From Dehalococcoidia bacterium (GTDB lineage Bacteria; Chloroflexota; Dehalococcoidia; Tepidiformales; Tepidiformaceae), in NCBI GenBank assembly GCA_020853755.1, contig JADYYG010000031.1, positions 1-64,000 of the forward strand: a stretch of DNA of 64,000 bases, written 5' to 3'. Both the position numbers and the translations under genes were made by a program. Below are positions 19,181-27,961 of this stretch, piece after piece. The notes below the pieces were generated by a model that was given only the letters and a program-made list of their open reading frames with translations, was not told the origin of the DNA and did not search any database. Positions within the stretch are counted from its first letter, which is position 1; the number at the start of each line of letters is the position of its first letter.

Positions 19181-20623
19181 GTGAGCAGCACCGTCATGCG
19201 CGCCCGGCGATGGCTCCGTGACCCACGGCTGCTGCTCGTGGCGGTACTCGGCGCCACGGTCATCGCCTACCTGCCAACGCTCCGAAGCCCGCTCTACCTC
19301 GACGACTACATCTACGTTGCGGCGTCGCGGGACCTGGACACCAGCCACTACCTTCGCCTCATCTTCACGCCGTGGAGCCGGGACCCGGCGATGCCGTTCA
19401 CGCGCGACTTCTGGCGGCCGCTCTCCTTCCTGTACTTCATGGTGACTGAGCCGGTGTTCGGCGGCCGGCCGCTCCCGTATCACCTCGTGAACACAGCGAT
19501 CCACCTCACCGCAGCCGTGCTGGTCTGGGTGCTGGCCCGGAAGCTCGACCCGCGGCCAGTGGTTGCGTGTGCGGCAGTCGTGGTCTTCGCGCTCTACCCC
19601 GGTTCGACCGAAGCGGTCTCGTGGATCTCATCAGTCAACAGCGCTGCCCTGCCGATCATGCTGGGTTCGTGGCTCCTTTTCCTTTCGGCGACGCGCGAAC
19701 CGGAGGCGAGGTGGCGTCATCTCGCTACTGCCGCGGTACTGTTCGCCATCGCCCTCATGTTCCGCGAGACAGCAGTGACCGTTCTGGCGCCGCTGGCGCT
19801 CTGGTACGTACTCGTCCAGCGGCGCCGGCAGTGGCGAGAACCACGGACGTACGCCGTGCTCGTGCCGTACCTGCTGGTTTGCGCGCTCTACTACCTCATC
19901 CGGACGAAGCTCTTCACGGAGCCGGCAGCAAACCCCGAGGTCTACAAGCTCGGCGACCAGTTCCCGGGGCACTGGTGGTACTTCATCAAGAACGCGTTCC
20001 TGCCGTTCCGCACACCAGTCCTTGGCTGGCGCGAGCACGCGCAGGAGGTCGCCGGGACCCTGCTGCTCGCCACAATGGCGCTGGCGTTCATCACCCGGCG
20101 ATGGCGCTACGCTGCGCTGTTGCTGGCGATTTGCATCGCGGTGGCGCCGTCCGCAGCGGCCACCCTGGGCGTCGGCCCACGTTACCTGTACACCACCACG
20201 CCTATCATCGGTCTCGTCATCGGGCTTGCACTCGCCGATGCGAAGGAGTGGCTCCAGGCGCGCGGGTTTCAGGGCATGAGCGCCACCCTCGTTGCGCCTC
20301 CGCTAGTCGCTGTCGTCCTGGTCGCGGGCGTCTTCATCGTGTGGGACCGCAACGACAACTGGGGCGATGGCCCCCGCCGCCAGCAAACCTGGGTTGATGA
20401 ATTGCGGGCCGAGTACCCGGAACTCCCGGCCGATGGGATTCTCTTCTGCGTGAATATCCCGTTCGAGCTAAGCCTGTTCGACGCCGCAAACCTTGGTCCA
20501 GTGGTGCGCTGGTACTACCCGGACACGGCTGCAGCGTTCTGGGCGCGGGACCCCGCAGCCATCCCGCCGCTCGGCCCGAACGACCGCATATTCGTCGCCG
20601 GGGACGGCATCCCGGGCCAGTGA
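19181..20623 (+). CDS. Polytopic membrane protein, GT-C-like (glycosyltransferase 39 type fold)
   Basis: 480 aa with about ten membrane segments. The first loop after TM1 contains LYLDDYIYV, resembling the acidic catalytic loop of GT-C enzymes that use lipid-phosphate sugars, and a later SSVNSAALPIMLGSWLLF stretch is typical of such proteins. The C-terminal 90 residues are soluble and probably extracytoplasmic. I cannot assign a donor or acceptor. The GTG start lies just after a TAGAAT hexamer. It stands alone between recG and radA. Confidence 0.7.
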   Translation: MSSTVMRARRWLRDPRLLLVAVLGATVIAYLPTLRSPLYLDDYIYVAASRDLDTSHYLRLIFTPWSRDPAMPFTRDFWRPLSFLYFMVTEPVFGGRPLPYHLVNTAIHLTAAVLVWVLARKLDPRPVVACAAVVVFALYPGSTEAVSWISSVNSAALPIMLGSWLLFLSATREPEARWRHLATAAVLFAIALMFRETAVTVLAPLALWYVLVQRRRQWREPRTYAVLVPYLLVCALYYLIRTKLFTEPAANPEVYKLGDQFPGHWWYFIKNAFLPFRTPVLGWREHAQEVAGTLLLATMALAFITRRWRYAALLLAICIAVAPSAAATLGVGPRYLYTTTPIIGLVIGLALADAKEWLQARGFQGMSATLVAPPLVAVVLVAGVFIVWDRNDNWGDGPRRQQTWVDELRAEYPELPADGILFCVNIPFELSLFDAANLGPVVRWYYPDTAAAFWARDPAAIPPLGPNDRIFVAGDGIPGQ

Positions 20624-20655
20624 CGCGCCCGGTCAGACGTAGGCACGGGCACATG

Positions 20656-20661
20656 TAGACT
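20656..20661 (+). promoter_or_regulatory. -10-like TAGACT 7 nt before radA
   Basis: TAGACT ends 7 nt before the radA ATG; leaderless arrangement. Confidence 0.6.
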
Positions 20662-20668
20662 CTCGCTC

Positions 20669-22021
20669 ATGCCTCGCGCCGCCCGTGGATACCGATGCGC
20701 CGCCTGCGGCTGGACCACGGCCGCCTACGCCGGGCGCTGTTCGCAATGCCAGGCGTGGAACACGCTCGAACCCTTCGCCGAGTCCCGGGGGCCGGCGTCG
20801 ATCAGGGGTGCTTCTCCTGCACTCCCGGCACGCACCCTGGCCCTCAACGACGTCCCCGACGAAGCGGGCCTGCGCCTGCCAACCCGCATCGACGAACTCG
20901 ACCGCGTCCTCGGAGGCGGTCTCGCACCCGGCTCGCTCGTGCTCATCGGCGGCGACCCCGGGATTGGCAAGTCCACCCTGGTGCTCCAGGCCGCCGCACG
21001 GCTGGCCGCGCAGGGCAAGTCCGTCGCCTACGTCTGCGGCGAAGAGTCACCCCGCCAGGTGCGGATGCGCGCTACCCGCCTCGGGGTCGCTGACGCGGGC
21101 ATCACGCTCATCCCCGAAACGAACCTCGACGCCTGCCTCGCGACTGCCGCTGCGGCGGGCGTCGATGTGCTCATCATCGACTCCATCCAGTCTGTCTACG
21201 TCGAAGGACTCGAAACCCGTTCAGGCGGCCCCGCACAGCTCTCGGAGGCGGGCGCACGGCTCGTGACGTTCGCGAAAGGCAACGAGATTGCGACCATTGT
21301 GACCGGGCACGTCACCAAGGGCGGCGAAATTGCCGGTCCGCGCCTGCTCGAACACCTGGTCGATGCCGTCCTCTACTTCGAAACGGCCGAAGGGGGCTCC
21401 GTCCGGGTCCTCCGCGCTGTGAAGAACCGCTTCGGCGCGACCGACGAGGTCGGCGTCTTCGAAATGACCGGCGAAGGGCTGCAGAGCGTGGAAAACCCGA
21501 GTTCAGCGCTGCTCGAAAGCCACGACGCCATGGCCTCGGGCTGCGCGGTCACCGCGGTCATCGAAGGCTCACGGCCGCTGGCACTCGAAGTGCAGGCTCT
21601 CGCCGTTCCAACGAACCTTGCATCGCCGCGGCGCATCGCTTCGGGCCTCGAAACGTCGCGCCTCCACCTGCTCCTTGCGGTGCTGGCCCGGCGCGGCGGC
21701 ATCAACACCGGCGGGATGGATGTCGTCGCGAGCGTGACCGGCGGGCTTCGCCTGCGGGACCCGGCAGCAGACCTCGCCGTGCTGGCGGCGCTGGCTTCGG
21801 CCGCCACTGACCAGCCCCTGCCGCGGGGTACGGCGTTCCTCGGCGAAGTCGCGCTTTCGGGCACGATCCGGCGGGCGCAACAGGCGCAGCGCCGCCTGGC
21901 AGAACTGGGCCGGATGGGGTTCACGCGCTGCGTCGTCCCGGCCGGCACGCCACCTGCGGAAGGTATCCAACTCGAACCGGTACGAACGGTGCGAGACGCC
22001 CTCACCCGTTCGCTGCGGTAG
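20669..22021 (+). CDS. radA: DNA repair protein RadA (Sms)
   Basis: 450 aa. It processes recombination intermediates and drives branch migration as a hexameric RecA-like helicase. It has an N-terminal C4 zinc finger (CAAC ... CSQC, residues about 10-30), a RecA core with Walker A GGDPGIGKST and Walker B VLIIDSIQS, the RadA-specific KNRFG motif (VKNRFGATDEVG), and a C-terminal Lon-protease-like domain with GLRLRDPAADLAV. The length is normal for the family. The ATG lies 7 nt after TAGACT. Confidence 0.96.
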   Translation: MPRAARGYRCAACGWTTAAYAGRCSQCQAWNTLEPFAESRGPASIRGASPALPARTLALNDVPDEAGLRLPTRIDELDRVLGGGLAPGSLVLIGGDPGIGKSTLVLQAAARLAAQGKSVAYVCGEESPRQVRMRATRLGVADAGITLIPETNLDACLATAAAAGVDVLIIDSIQSVYVEGLETRSGGPAQLSEAGARLVTFAKGNEIATIVTGHVTKGGEIAGPRLLEHLVDAVLYFETAEGGSVRVLRAVKNRFGATDEVGVFEMTGEGLQSVENPSSALLESHDAMASGCAVTAVIEGSRPLALEVQALAVPTNLASPRRIASGLETSRLHLLLAVLARRGGINTGGMDVVASVTGGLRLRDPAADLAVLAALASAATDQPLPRGTAFLGEVALSGTIRRAQQAQRRLAELGRMGFTRCVVPAGTPPAEGIQLEPVRTVRDALTRSLR

Positions 22022-22058
22022 CGGCCGAGCCTCCGGACACCTCGCCAGCCGGCCGGGC

Positions 22059-22064
22059 TACACT
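22059..22064 (+). promoter_or_regulatory. -10-like TACACT 6 nt before uvrC
   Basis: TACACT ends 6 nt before the uvrC ATG; leaderless arrangement. Confidence 0.6.
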
Positions 22065-22070
22065 GGATCC

Positions 22071-23981
22071 ATGCGCTCCTCCACCATCCCCGAGAAGCTG
22101 AAGAAGCAACTCGCGGCACTGCCGGCGCGCCCCGGCGTCTACATCATGCGGAACGCGAAGGGCGAGGTGATCTACGTCGGCAAAGCGGCGAAGTTGAAGG
22201 ACCGGGTCCGCTCCTACTTCGGGTCGCCGCACATGATGGAGCCGAAGACGCTTGCCCTCCGCCAGCACATCGACGACTTCGAGTACATCGTCGTGGGAAA
22301 CGCGGGCGAAGCGCTCATCCTCGAAGCCACGCTCATCAAGCGGCATCAGCCGTTCTTCAACATTCGCCTGAAGGACGACAAGCGCTACCCCTACCTCAAG
22401 GTCGACGTCCAGAACCCGTGGCCGCGTGTCTACATCACCCGCCGCATCGAGAAAGACGGGGCGCGGTACTTCGGCCCGTACGCCAGTGCCGGCAGCGTAC
22501 GCGCCACCCTCGACCTGACGAAGAAGCTGTTCCCCTGGCGTTCCTGCACGAAGGAGATCACCGGCAAGGACGCCCGTCCCTGCCTCGACTACTACATCAA
22601 GCGGTGCATCGCGCCCTGCACGGCCTACTGCACGAAAGAGGAGTACGACGAGGTCATCGAGGATGTGATCCTCTTCCTCGAAGGCAAGTCCGACGACGTC
22701 ATGCGCCGCCTTCGCGACCAGATGACGCGCGCCTCCGAACAGATGGAGTACGAACGCGCCGCGCAGCTTCGCGACCAGCTCCGCAGCATCGAGCGCACCG
22801 TCGAGCGGCAGATGGTGGCGACCACCCGCAAGGAAGACGTCGACATCTTCGGCATCGCCCGCGACGGCGACCAGGCGTGCGTGCAGGTGTTCTTCGTGCG
22901 CGGCACCCAGATGATCGGGCGGGATACATTCGTGCTCGAAGGCGTGCGCGACGAAGAGGACCAGACGATCCTGACCAACTTCCTCCTGCAGTACTACGAA
23001 GGGGCGCAGTACGTCCCGAAACTCGTTGCCATCCCGGCTGACCCGGAGGACCGGGACACGATCGAAGAACTCCTCTCCGAAAAGCGCGGTTCGTTGGTCG
23101 AAGTGCGCGTGCCGGAGCGCGGCGAAAAGAAGCGCCTCGTGGAACTCGCCGGCGAGAACGCGAAGGAGTCGCTCTCCCTGATGCGGGTCAAGTGGATGGC
23201 CGACGCGAACAAGACCGAACTCGCGCTCGAACAACTGACCGAGGAACTGTCGCTCCCGGGCATCCCGCAGCGCATTGAGTGCTACGACAACTCGAACATC
23301 CAGGGCACGAACCCGGTCTCGAGCATGGTTGTCTTCGTGGACGGCAAGCCCGAAACGAGCCAATACCGGCGCTTCAAAGTGAAGACCGTGGTAGGCGCCG
23401 ATGACTTCGCGACGATGGCCGAGGTGCTGCGGCGGCGGTTCAAGAACCACGGCAGCCGCGCAGGACAGCCGGGCGGCACGGCGGTCAACGGCTCAGCGCC
23501 GGAAGGTGGCGAGGACTCCGGCTCGGAGGCCGCGCCACCGCAGCCGGAATCATGGGATCTGCCGGACCTCGTGATCATCGACGGCGGCAAGGGGCAACTC
23601 GGCGCGGCGGTCGGCGTGATGCGCGAACTCGGGGTGCACCACATCCCGACGGTCGGGCTAGCCAAGCGGTTCGAGGAGTTGTTCGTTCCCGACGAGGACG
23701 AGCCTGTGGTCCTCCCGCGCGGAAGCGAAGCGCTCTACCTCGTCCAGCGCGTCCGCGATGAAGCGCACCGCTTCGCGATCACCTTCCATCGCCAGGTGCG
23801 CGCAAGGAGTTCGATCCAGAGTGCACTCGACACCATCCCGGGCATCGGGCCGAAGCGGAAGAAGGCGCTGCTACGGAAGTTCGGGAGCGTGAAGCAGATC
23901 CGGGAGGCCGGCGTCGAAGAGATCGCGAGCACGATTGGCTTCACGAAGGCGCTGGCCGAGAAGGTGAAAGCGGAGCTGTAG
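22071..23981 (+). CDS. uvrC: UvrABC excinuclease subunit C
   Basis: 636 aa. It makes the dual incisions in nucleotide excision repair. It has an N-terminal GIY-YIG nuclease (GVYIMRNAKGEVIYVGKA), a Cys-rich stretch, a UVR/UvrB-binding motif (EQMEYERAAQLRDQL), an RNase H-like endonuclease domain (IECYDNSNIQGTNPVSSMVVF ... LVIIDGGKGQL) and C-terminal tandem HhH (IPGIGPKRKKALL). A Gly/Ala/Pro-rich insert of about 35 residues sits between the two halves of the endonuclease domain. It pairs functionally with uvrA at the left edge but is not linked to it. Confidence 0.97.
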   Translation: MRSSTIPEKLKKQLAALPARPGVYIMRNAKGEVIYVGKAAKLKDRVRSYFGSPHMMEPKTLALRQHIDDFEYIVVGNAGEALILEATLIKRHQPFFNIRLKDDKRYPYLKVDVQNPWPRVYITRRIEKDGARYFGPYASAGSVRATLDLTKKLFPWRSCTKEITGKDARPCLDYYIKRCIAPCTAYCTKEEYDEVIEDVILFLEGKSDDVMRRLRDQMTRASEQMEYERAAQLRDQLRSIERTVERQMVATTRKEDVDIFGIARDGDQACVQVFFVRGTQMIGRDTFVLEGVRDEEDQTILTNFLLQYYEGAQYVPKLVAIPADPEDRDTIEELLSEKRGSLVEVRVPERGEKKRLVELAGENAKESLSLMRVKWMADANKTELALEQLTEELSLPGIPQRIECYDNSNIQGTNPVSSMVVFVDGKPETSQYRRFKVKTVVGADDFATMAEVLRRRFKNHGSRAGQPGGTAVNGSAPEGGEDSGSEAAPPQPESWDLPDLVIIDGGKGQLGAAVGVMRELGVHHIPTVGLAKRFEELFVPDEDEPVVLPRGSEALYLVQRVRDEAHRFAITFHRQVRARSSIQSALDTIPGIGPKRKKALLRKFGSVKQIREAGVEEIASTIGFTKALAEKVKAEL

Positions 23982-23987
23982 CGGCTT

Positions 23988-24233
23988 TCAGTCCGAATAG
24001 AAGAATGGCCGAAGAACGGCCTCCGGGACGTATCTGGTCGCCTGCCGGTAGATAGCATGCGTTAGGCCAGTATCAAGCTGCCGATGAAGCGGCACTACAA
24101 GCGCCTCCGGTGTGCCATCCGCGCTGACGCGTCGCAGCTTGACGTGACTTCCTCGGGTTGAGACCACCTCGAACCCAAACTGCCGCAGTACTGAGACGAC
24201 TTCGGCGCCTGAAAGACGTTTCAGTCTAGGCAA
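23988..24233 (-). CDS. hicA: HicA-type mRNA interferase toxin
   Basis: 81 aa type II toxin of the HicA (YcfA) family, a small double-stranded-RNA-binding-fold RNase that cuts mRNA. The family core is visible: SGAEVVSVLRQFGFEVVSTRGSHVKLRR, with the catalytic His in GSH, and VPLHRQLDTGLTHAIYRQ. The start is TTG, overlapping the end of the antitoxin gene by 8 nt. It follows hicB on the minus strand, the reverse of the commoner hicA-hicB order but frequent in this family. Confidence 0.85.
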   Translation of the reverse strand: MPRLKRLSGAEVVSVLRQFGFEVVSTRGSHVKLRRVSADGTPEALVVPLHRQLDTGLTHAIYRQATRYVPEAVLRPFFYSD

Positions 24234-24453
24234 CTGCGGGCGTCAACTCCATGCTGACGACAACGACCGGCGGAGCGGCGAGCCCGAGGTCCGAAAGATC
24301 CTCTCCGTCCAATGCGAGCGCGATCGCCTCTTGAAGGTTCGCCACCACCTCGTTCAAGTCCTTGCCCTGGGTCATGGCATGTAGCTGCGGGCATTCAGCG
24401 ACGAATCCCGATTCGTTGCCTGCGCGGATGAAGGCGTGAACCGTGCGTTGCAT
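24226..24453 (-). CDS. hicB: HicB-like antitoxin
   Basis: 75 aa short HicB-like (UPF0150) protein with the partially degraded RNase H-like fold: AFIRAGNESGFVAECPQL followed by QGKDLNEVVANLQEAIALAL. It lacks a recognisable C-terminal DNA-binding module, so autoregulation may need the toxin complex or another factor. It begins 6 nt after a TACAAT -10-like hexamer, so the operon mRNA is probably leaderless. Confidence 0.85.
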   Translation of the reverse strand: MQRTVHAFIRAGNESGFVAECPQLHAMTQGKDLNEVVANLQEAIALALDGEDLSDLGLAAPPVVVVSMELTPAVA

Positions 24454-24459
24454 TGGGAG

Positions 24460-24465
24460 ATTGTA
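24460..24465 (-). promoter_or_regulatory. -10-like TACAAT 6 nt before hicB
   Basis: TACAAT on the minus strand ends 6 nt before the hicB ATG; leaderless arrangement. Confidence 0.6.
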
Positions 24466-24492
24466 CCGCGCGCGAGAACCGGACGGCTGCGC

Positions 24493-24498
24493 TACTCT
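24493..24498 (+). promoter_or_regulatory. -10-like TACTCT 6 nt before SGNH hydrolase gene
   Basis: TACTCT ends 6 nt before the ATG at 24505, on the strand opposite to the hicBA promoter in the same short divergent gap. Confidence 0.5.
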
Positions 24499-24504
24499 CT
24501 CGCG

Positions 24505-25107
24505 ATGCGCTACCTCGCCCTCGGCGACTCCTACACCATCGGGGAGGCCGTCCTGGAAGCCGAGCGCTTTCCGCTACAACTCGTGCAACGCCTCGGTGAG
24601 GCAGGCCATGCAAACGCGCCTACGCCGCTGATCATCGCGACAACTGGCTGGACCACCGACGAGCTTTCGGCTGGCATCGATGGTGCTGCGCCAGCCGGCC
24701 GGTTTGACCTCGTGACACTGCTCATCGGCGTGAATAACCAGTACCGCGGGTGGCCGCTGGAAGAGTACCGGCGGGAGTTCGCCGGCCTGCTCCGAAGGGC
24801 CATCGGGTTTGCGGGCGGAGAACCGGGGCGAGTCATCGTCGTCTCGATCCCGGACTGGGGCGTCACGCCGTTCGCCGCCGATCGCGACCGCCGGGCCATC
24901 GCCGCCGATATCGACGCCTTCAACGCGGTGAACACGGAGGAAGCGAGGCGGCAGGGCGCGCGCCGTGCCGATATCACACCGATCTCGAGGCTCGCCCTGG
25001 ATCAGCCCGAACTCACCGCCAGCGACGGACTGCATCCCTCAGGCGAGATGTACCGGCTCTGGGTCGAACGGATCCTCCCAGAGGCCCGGGCCGCCCTTCG
25101 AAGCTAA
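24505..25107 (+). CDS. SGNH/GDSL-type hydrolase
   Basis: 200 aa esterase or lipase of the SGNH fold. Block I has the nucleophile Ser in LALGDSYTIGE, block III has GVNNQ with the oxyanion Asn, and block V has SDGLHPS with catalytic Asp and His. There is no signal peptide, so it is probably cytoplasmic. The start MRYLALGDS is chosen over the 23-codon longer track form because it lies immediately after the promoter hexamer and before the catalytic block. It converges with the VOC gene; their stop codons overlap. Confidence 0.88.
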   Translation: MRYLALGDSYTIGEAVLEAERFPLQLVQRLGEAGHANAPTPLIIATTGWTTDELSAGIDGAAPAGRFDLVTLLIGVNNQYRGWPLEEYRREFAGLLRRAIGFAGGEPGRVIVVSIPDWGVTPFAADRDRRAIAADIDAFNAVNTEEARRQGARRADITPISRLALDQPELTASDGLHPSGEMYRLWVERILPEARAALRS

Positions 25108-25499
25108 CGCTGAATGATCTGGGTCAGGACGCCGCCGGTCACCGACGGGTGGATGAAGACCTGGCCCTTCACCGGGTTCCCCGGACCCGGGTCGCCGACG
25201 AGGCGGATGCCCGCATCACGGAGCCGCGCCAGCGTGGCGTCGATGTCATCGACCTTCATGGCGACGAGATGGACGCCCTCGCCCTGTTCGGCCAGGCGCT
25301 TCGCGATCGGGCCCTGATCGCCAGTCGCCGAGACCAGTTCGATGTAGGAATCGCCGAAGCGGAAGAACGCCATCGCCATGGCGGCCGCAGGCGCTTCCGA
25401 GCGGTCGCTCACTCCCGTCCCGTAGATCGTCTCGTACCGGCCGACGGCGGCGTCGAGATCCTTCACCGCGATGACAACGTGGTCCACACCGTTAAACAT
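25104..25499 (-). CDS. VOC-superfamily protein, methylmalonyl-CoA epimerase-like
   Basis: 131 aa glyoxalase-fold protein. It contains two betaalphabetabetabeta modules with metal-ligand candidates in GVDHVVIAVKDLD, SYIELVSA, GEGVHLVAMKVDDID and FIHPSVTGGVL, an arrangement close to methylmalonyl-CoA epimerases. No mutase gene is in the window, so the substrate remains uncertain. It has a strong GGAGG ribosome site before MFNGVD. It lies downstream of, and probably co-transcribed with, the cupin gene. Confidence 0.75.
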   Translation of the reverse strand: MFNGVDHVVIAVKDLDAAVGRYETIYGTGVSDRSEAPAAAMAMAFFRFGDSYIELVSATGDQGPIAKRLAEQGEGVHLVAMKVDDIDATLARLRDAGIRLVGDPGPGNPVKGQVFIHPSVTGGVLTQIIQR

Positions 25500-25518
25500 G
25501 CCGTCCTCCTTCGCCGGG

Positions 25519-25962
25519 CTAATCGCAGATGTCGCTGGAATGCCCGGTCGTCGTGATGAAAATGAACTCCAGTGGCTCGTCGGTCGTCGCCGCGTGGACG
25601 TGGGCCGTCTCGGCTGGAATCCAGACCACCATCCCGGGCTTCAACTCGTAGGAGTTGGTGCGGTCGCGGACTTCGCCTGAGCCGCCGGTGATGATGAGGT
25701 ACTGGTCAGCATCATGCGTGTGCAGGGCGGAGACGGTGCCCGGCTCGTACCGGCCCTTGATGATGTGGTTCTTTCCCAGCACGCGGTCGAACAGCGGCGT
25801 GAGCGTTGCGTGGCCGATGAGGAAGGGGCGCGCCCGCGGCAACGGGGGGCGCCTGGCCGACGTGTAGCTGTAGTTCGCCCGCTCAAGCCGCTCTTCCAGG
25901 TTCTCCCCGAGGGCGATGATGTACGTGGGGTTCCCCTCAACAACGACTTCTTCCTGGCTCAT
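25519..25962 (-). CDS. Cupin-domain protein
   Basis: 147 aa single-domain cupin. Motif 1 is visible as HTHDADQYLIITGGSGEV and motif 2 as GMVVWIPAETAHVHAAT, giving two His, one acidic and one further His metal ligand. The N-terminal part NPTYIIALGENLEERLERA is not one I recognise. The track ORF extends 83 codons upstream; the start here is the ATG of MSQEEVV with GGAGGA in front of it. The reaction is unknown; it could be a small dioxygenase, isomerase or ligand sensor. Confidence 0.8.
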   Translation of the reverse strand: MSQEEVVVEGNPTYIIALGENLEERLERANYSYTSARRPPLPRARPFLIGHATLTPLFDRVLGKNHIIKGRYEPGTVSALHTHDADQYLIITGGSGEVRDRTNSYELKPGMVVWIPAETAHVHAATTDEPLEFIFITTTGHSSDICD

Positions 25963-26120
25963 GGTTCCTCCAACGCAACAGCGCGTCCTTGGCCGCGAAT
26001 TGTAAGCTCCCGTGAAGGGCCGTCCAGCAGAACGCCCGGCAAAAGTGGACAGAGCGGGTAATGACGGCGCAACGGTATCGACGAGCGTGCCGCGATCGCC
26101 TACGGTTGGAGCAGAACGCC

Positions 26121-26549
26121 ATGGCCGACAAGTTCGAACGCGAAATCGAAGAGATCCTGGCGAAGCTGGACGACCAGTTGCCGCCGGCTGAAGGTGATGC
26201 GGGCCGCTCACCGATTTCGCTGCAGCAGAAACGCCAGCAGAAGGCCCGTGCGAAGCGCGTCCGGACGGCGCGCCCGAACCCCTTCGCGAACCTGTCGCCC
26301 ACCACGCTCCTCTTCGCCGGCGCAGGGATCATGTTTGGTGGCCTGATTGTCTCCGGCTTCTGGGGGCCCGCTATCTGGGCCTCGCTCGCGGGCATCGCAC
26401 TCTTCATCGGCGCATTTCTGTGGTCATTCCGAAGGGCGCCGCGAAGCTCCGGCGGCGGCGCGCCACGCCAGGGCCACTACTGGCGAGACCGCTGGATCGA
26501 TGATGCGCCGCCCCCGTCCGGTATGAAGGGCTGGTTCCGCAAGAAGTAG
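26121..26549 (+). CDS. Small membrane protein of unknown function
   Basis: 142 aa. It has a charged N-terminal region with a short helix (FEREIEEILAKLDDQL) and a Lys/Arg/Gln-rich stretch, then two membrane segments (TTLLFAGAGIMFGGLIVSGFW and AIWASLAGIALFIGAFLWSF) and a short polar tail containing HYWRDRWIDDAPP. The overall plan resembles small actinobacterial/Chloroflexota envelope proteins, but I recognise no named family. The start MADKFE is preferred over the track's earlier ATG because the extension is arginine-rich and not protein-like. Confidence 0.7.
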   Translation: MADKFEREIEEILAKLDDQLPPAEGDAGRSPISLQQKRQQKARAKRVRTARPNPFANLSPTTLLFAGAGIMFGGLIVSGFWGPAIWASLAGIALFIGAFLWSFRRAPRSSGGGAPRQGHYWRDRWIDDAPPPSGMKGWFRKK

Positions 26550-26581
26550 GCCGTTTCCGCGCGATTAACCGTGCAAGCCGG

Positions 26582-26587
26582 TACCCT
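26582..26587 (+). promoter_or_regulatory. -10-like TACCCT 8 nt before M28 peptidase gene
   Basis: TACCCT ends 8 nt before the ATG. It is weaker than the other sites in the set but sits at the same distance. Confidence 0.4.
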
Positions 26588-26595
26588 CAGGCCAC

Positions 26596-27960
26596 ATGCG
26601 GCGCGTCTCCCTGGTCATCACTGCTGCGTCGCTGCTTGTTGCCGCATTCGCGCTTGCCCTGCTGTTCTTCGGCGGCAATGACTCGAACACCGCGCCGGCG
26701 GCCACGACGCCGGTAACCCACCCGTCTTCGACCGCTGCCGCGGACACCCCTTCGCCGACCGCCACGGTCAGCGCCGGAGGCCCAACTGGAAGGGCTGACG
26801 GCCCGGCAGGCCACGATGGCGAACGGGCGATGGCGATCCTGAAACAGCTTTCGGCGAACCCGCGTGTCGCTGGCACTGCCCAGGAGGCGGCGGCAGCTGC
26901 GTTCATTTCGGACCGGTTGCGCTCCTACGGCTATACCACCGAGGTCCTGCCGTTCGAGTTCGAAGGCGACCGCTTTCGGGCGGGCACGGCGGGCGCCGCC
27001 GGCAAGGACTACGAAGCGCTCACGCTTGCCGGGAGCCCCGGCGGGAAGCTGAGCGCGCCGGCTGCCTACATCGGATTGGCCGACGCAGCGGGCATCGCGG
27101 GCCAAGACCTCACCGGGAAGATCGCTGTGGCGGACCGGGGGACGCTGAACTTCATCGAGAAGTACGAGAACGCGAAGGCGGCCGGAGCAATTGGCATGAT
27201 CATCGTCAACAACCGGCCGGGGCCGTTCAGCGGCAACCTGACGACGCTCTCATCGTTCCCTGTGGTCGCCGTTTCACAGGAAGACGGCGCTGCCTTCATC
27301 GCTGCTGCCGGGGCCGGCCAACAGGTTTCCATCGATGCACCGCCGACCACCGGGCCAACTCGCGCGATGAATGTGCTCGCGCGAGCGACGCCGGGCGGGC
27401 GCTGCCAGGTCCTCGTTGGCGGGCACTTCGACTCTGTCCCGGGCGCGCCGGGCGCGAACGACAACGGAAGCGGGACGGCGAATGTTGTCGAACTGGCGCG
27501 GGCCTTCGCAGTCGACGGGATGGATGAAGGCCTCTGTTTCGCGCTCTTCGGGGCGGAAGAGTCCGGCCTGTACGGCAGCAAAGCGCTGGTCGAGCAGTTC
27601 GAAAAGGCCGGCCAGCTGCCCGCATACATGGTCAACCTGGATGTCACCGGCATCGGGAACGACGTGGAGGTCATCGGGCCGTCGAACCTGGTTGAGCGCG
27701 CGCTCAGCATCGCGAAAGGCCTGAGCATCCCGGCGGTCAAGTCGCAACTTCCTCCGAACTCCGGGAGCGACCACCAGAGTTTCCAGGAAGCAGGAGTGCC
27801 CGCCCTCTTCTTCACGTCAGGCGATTTCGCGACGATTCATTCGCCCCAGGATGTGTTCGCGGATATCAGCGAGAAGGAACTGGATGCCGTGGGCGATGTG
27901 GCCTACGCGACGATCCGGGATCTGTGGACTGAGGTTGCCCGCGGACAGGCGCGTCCATAG
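26596..27960 (+). CDS. Secreted/anchored M28-family zinc aminopeptidase
   Basis: 454 aa. An N-terminal signal anchor (LVITAASLLVAAFALALLFFGG) and a Thr/Pro/Ser-rich linker are followed by a PA-domain insert (residues about 150-250, GKIAVADRGTLNFIEKYENAKAAGAIGMII) and the M28 catalytic domain. Zinc ligands and catalytic acids are visible in GGHFDSVPGAPGANDNGSG, FGAEESGLYGS, NLDVTGIG and SDHQSF. It probably trims peptides outside the cell. A LysM lipoprotein follows immediately, suggesting a two-gene envelope unit. Confidence 0.92.
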   Translation: MRRVSLVITAASLLVAAFALALLFFGGNDSNTAPAATTPVTHPSSTAAADTPSPTATVSAGGPTGRADGPAGHDGERAMAILKQLSANPRVAGTAQEAAAAAFISDRLRSYGYTTEVLPFEFEGDRFRAGTAGAAGKDYEALTLAGSPGGKLSAPAAYIGLADAAGIAGQDLTGKIAVADRGTLNFIEKYENAKAAGAIGMIIVNNRPGPFSGNLTTLSSFPVVAVSQEDGAAFIAAAGAGQQVSIDAPPTTGPTRAMNVLARATPGGRCQVLVGGHFDSVPGAPGANDNGSGTANVVELARAFAVDGMDEGLCFALFGAEESGLYGSKALVEQFEKAGQLPAYMVNLDVTGIGNDVEVIGPSNLVERALSIAKGLSIPAVKSQLPPNSGSDHQSFQEAGVPALFFTSGDFATIHSPQDVFADISEKELDAVGDVAYATIRDLWTEVARGQARP

Positions 27961-27961
27961 C

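Noticed and set aside
25963-26120. Gene in the cupin-small membrane protein gap
   Set aside because: Track extensions into this gap (26061 start, 26211 start on minus) are Arg/Pro-rich and lack ribosome sites; nothing convincing is seen there.
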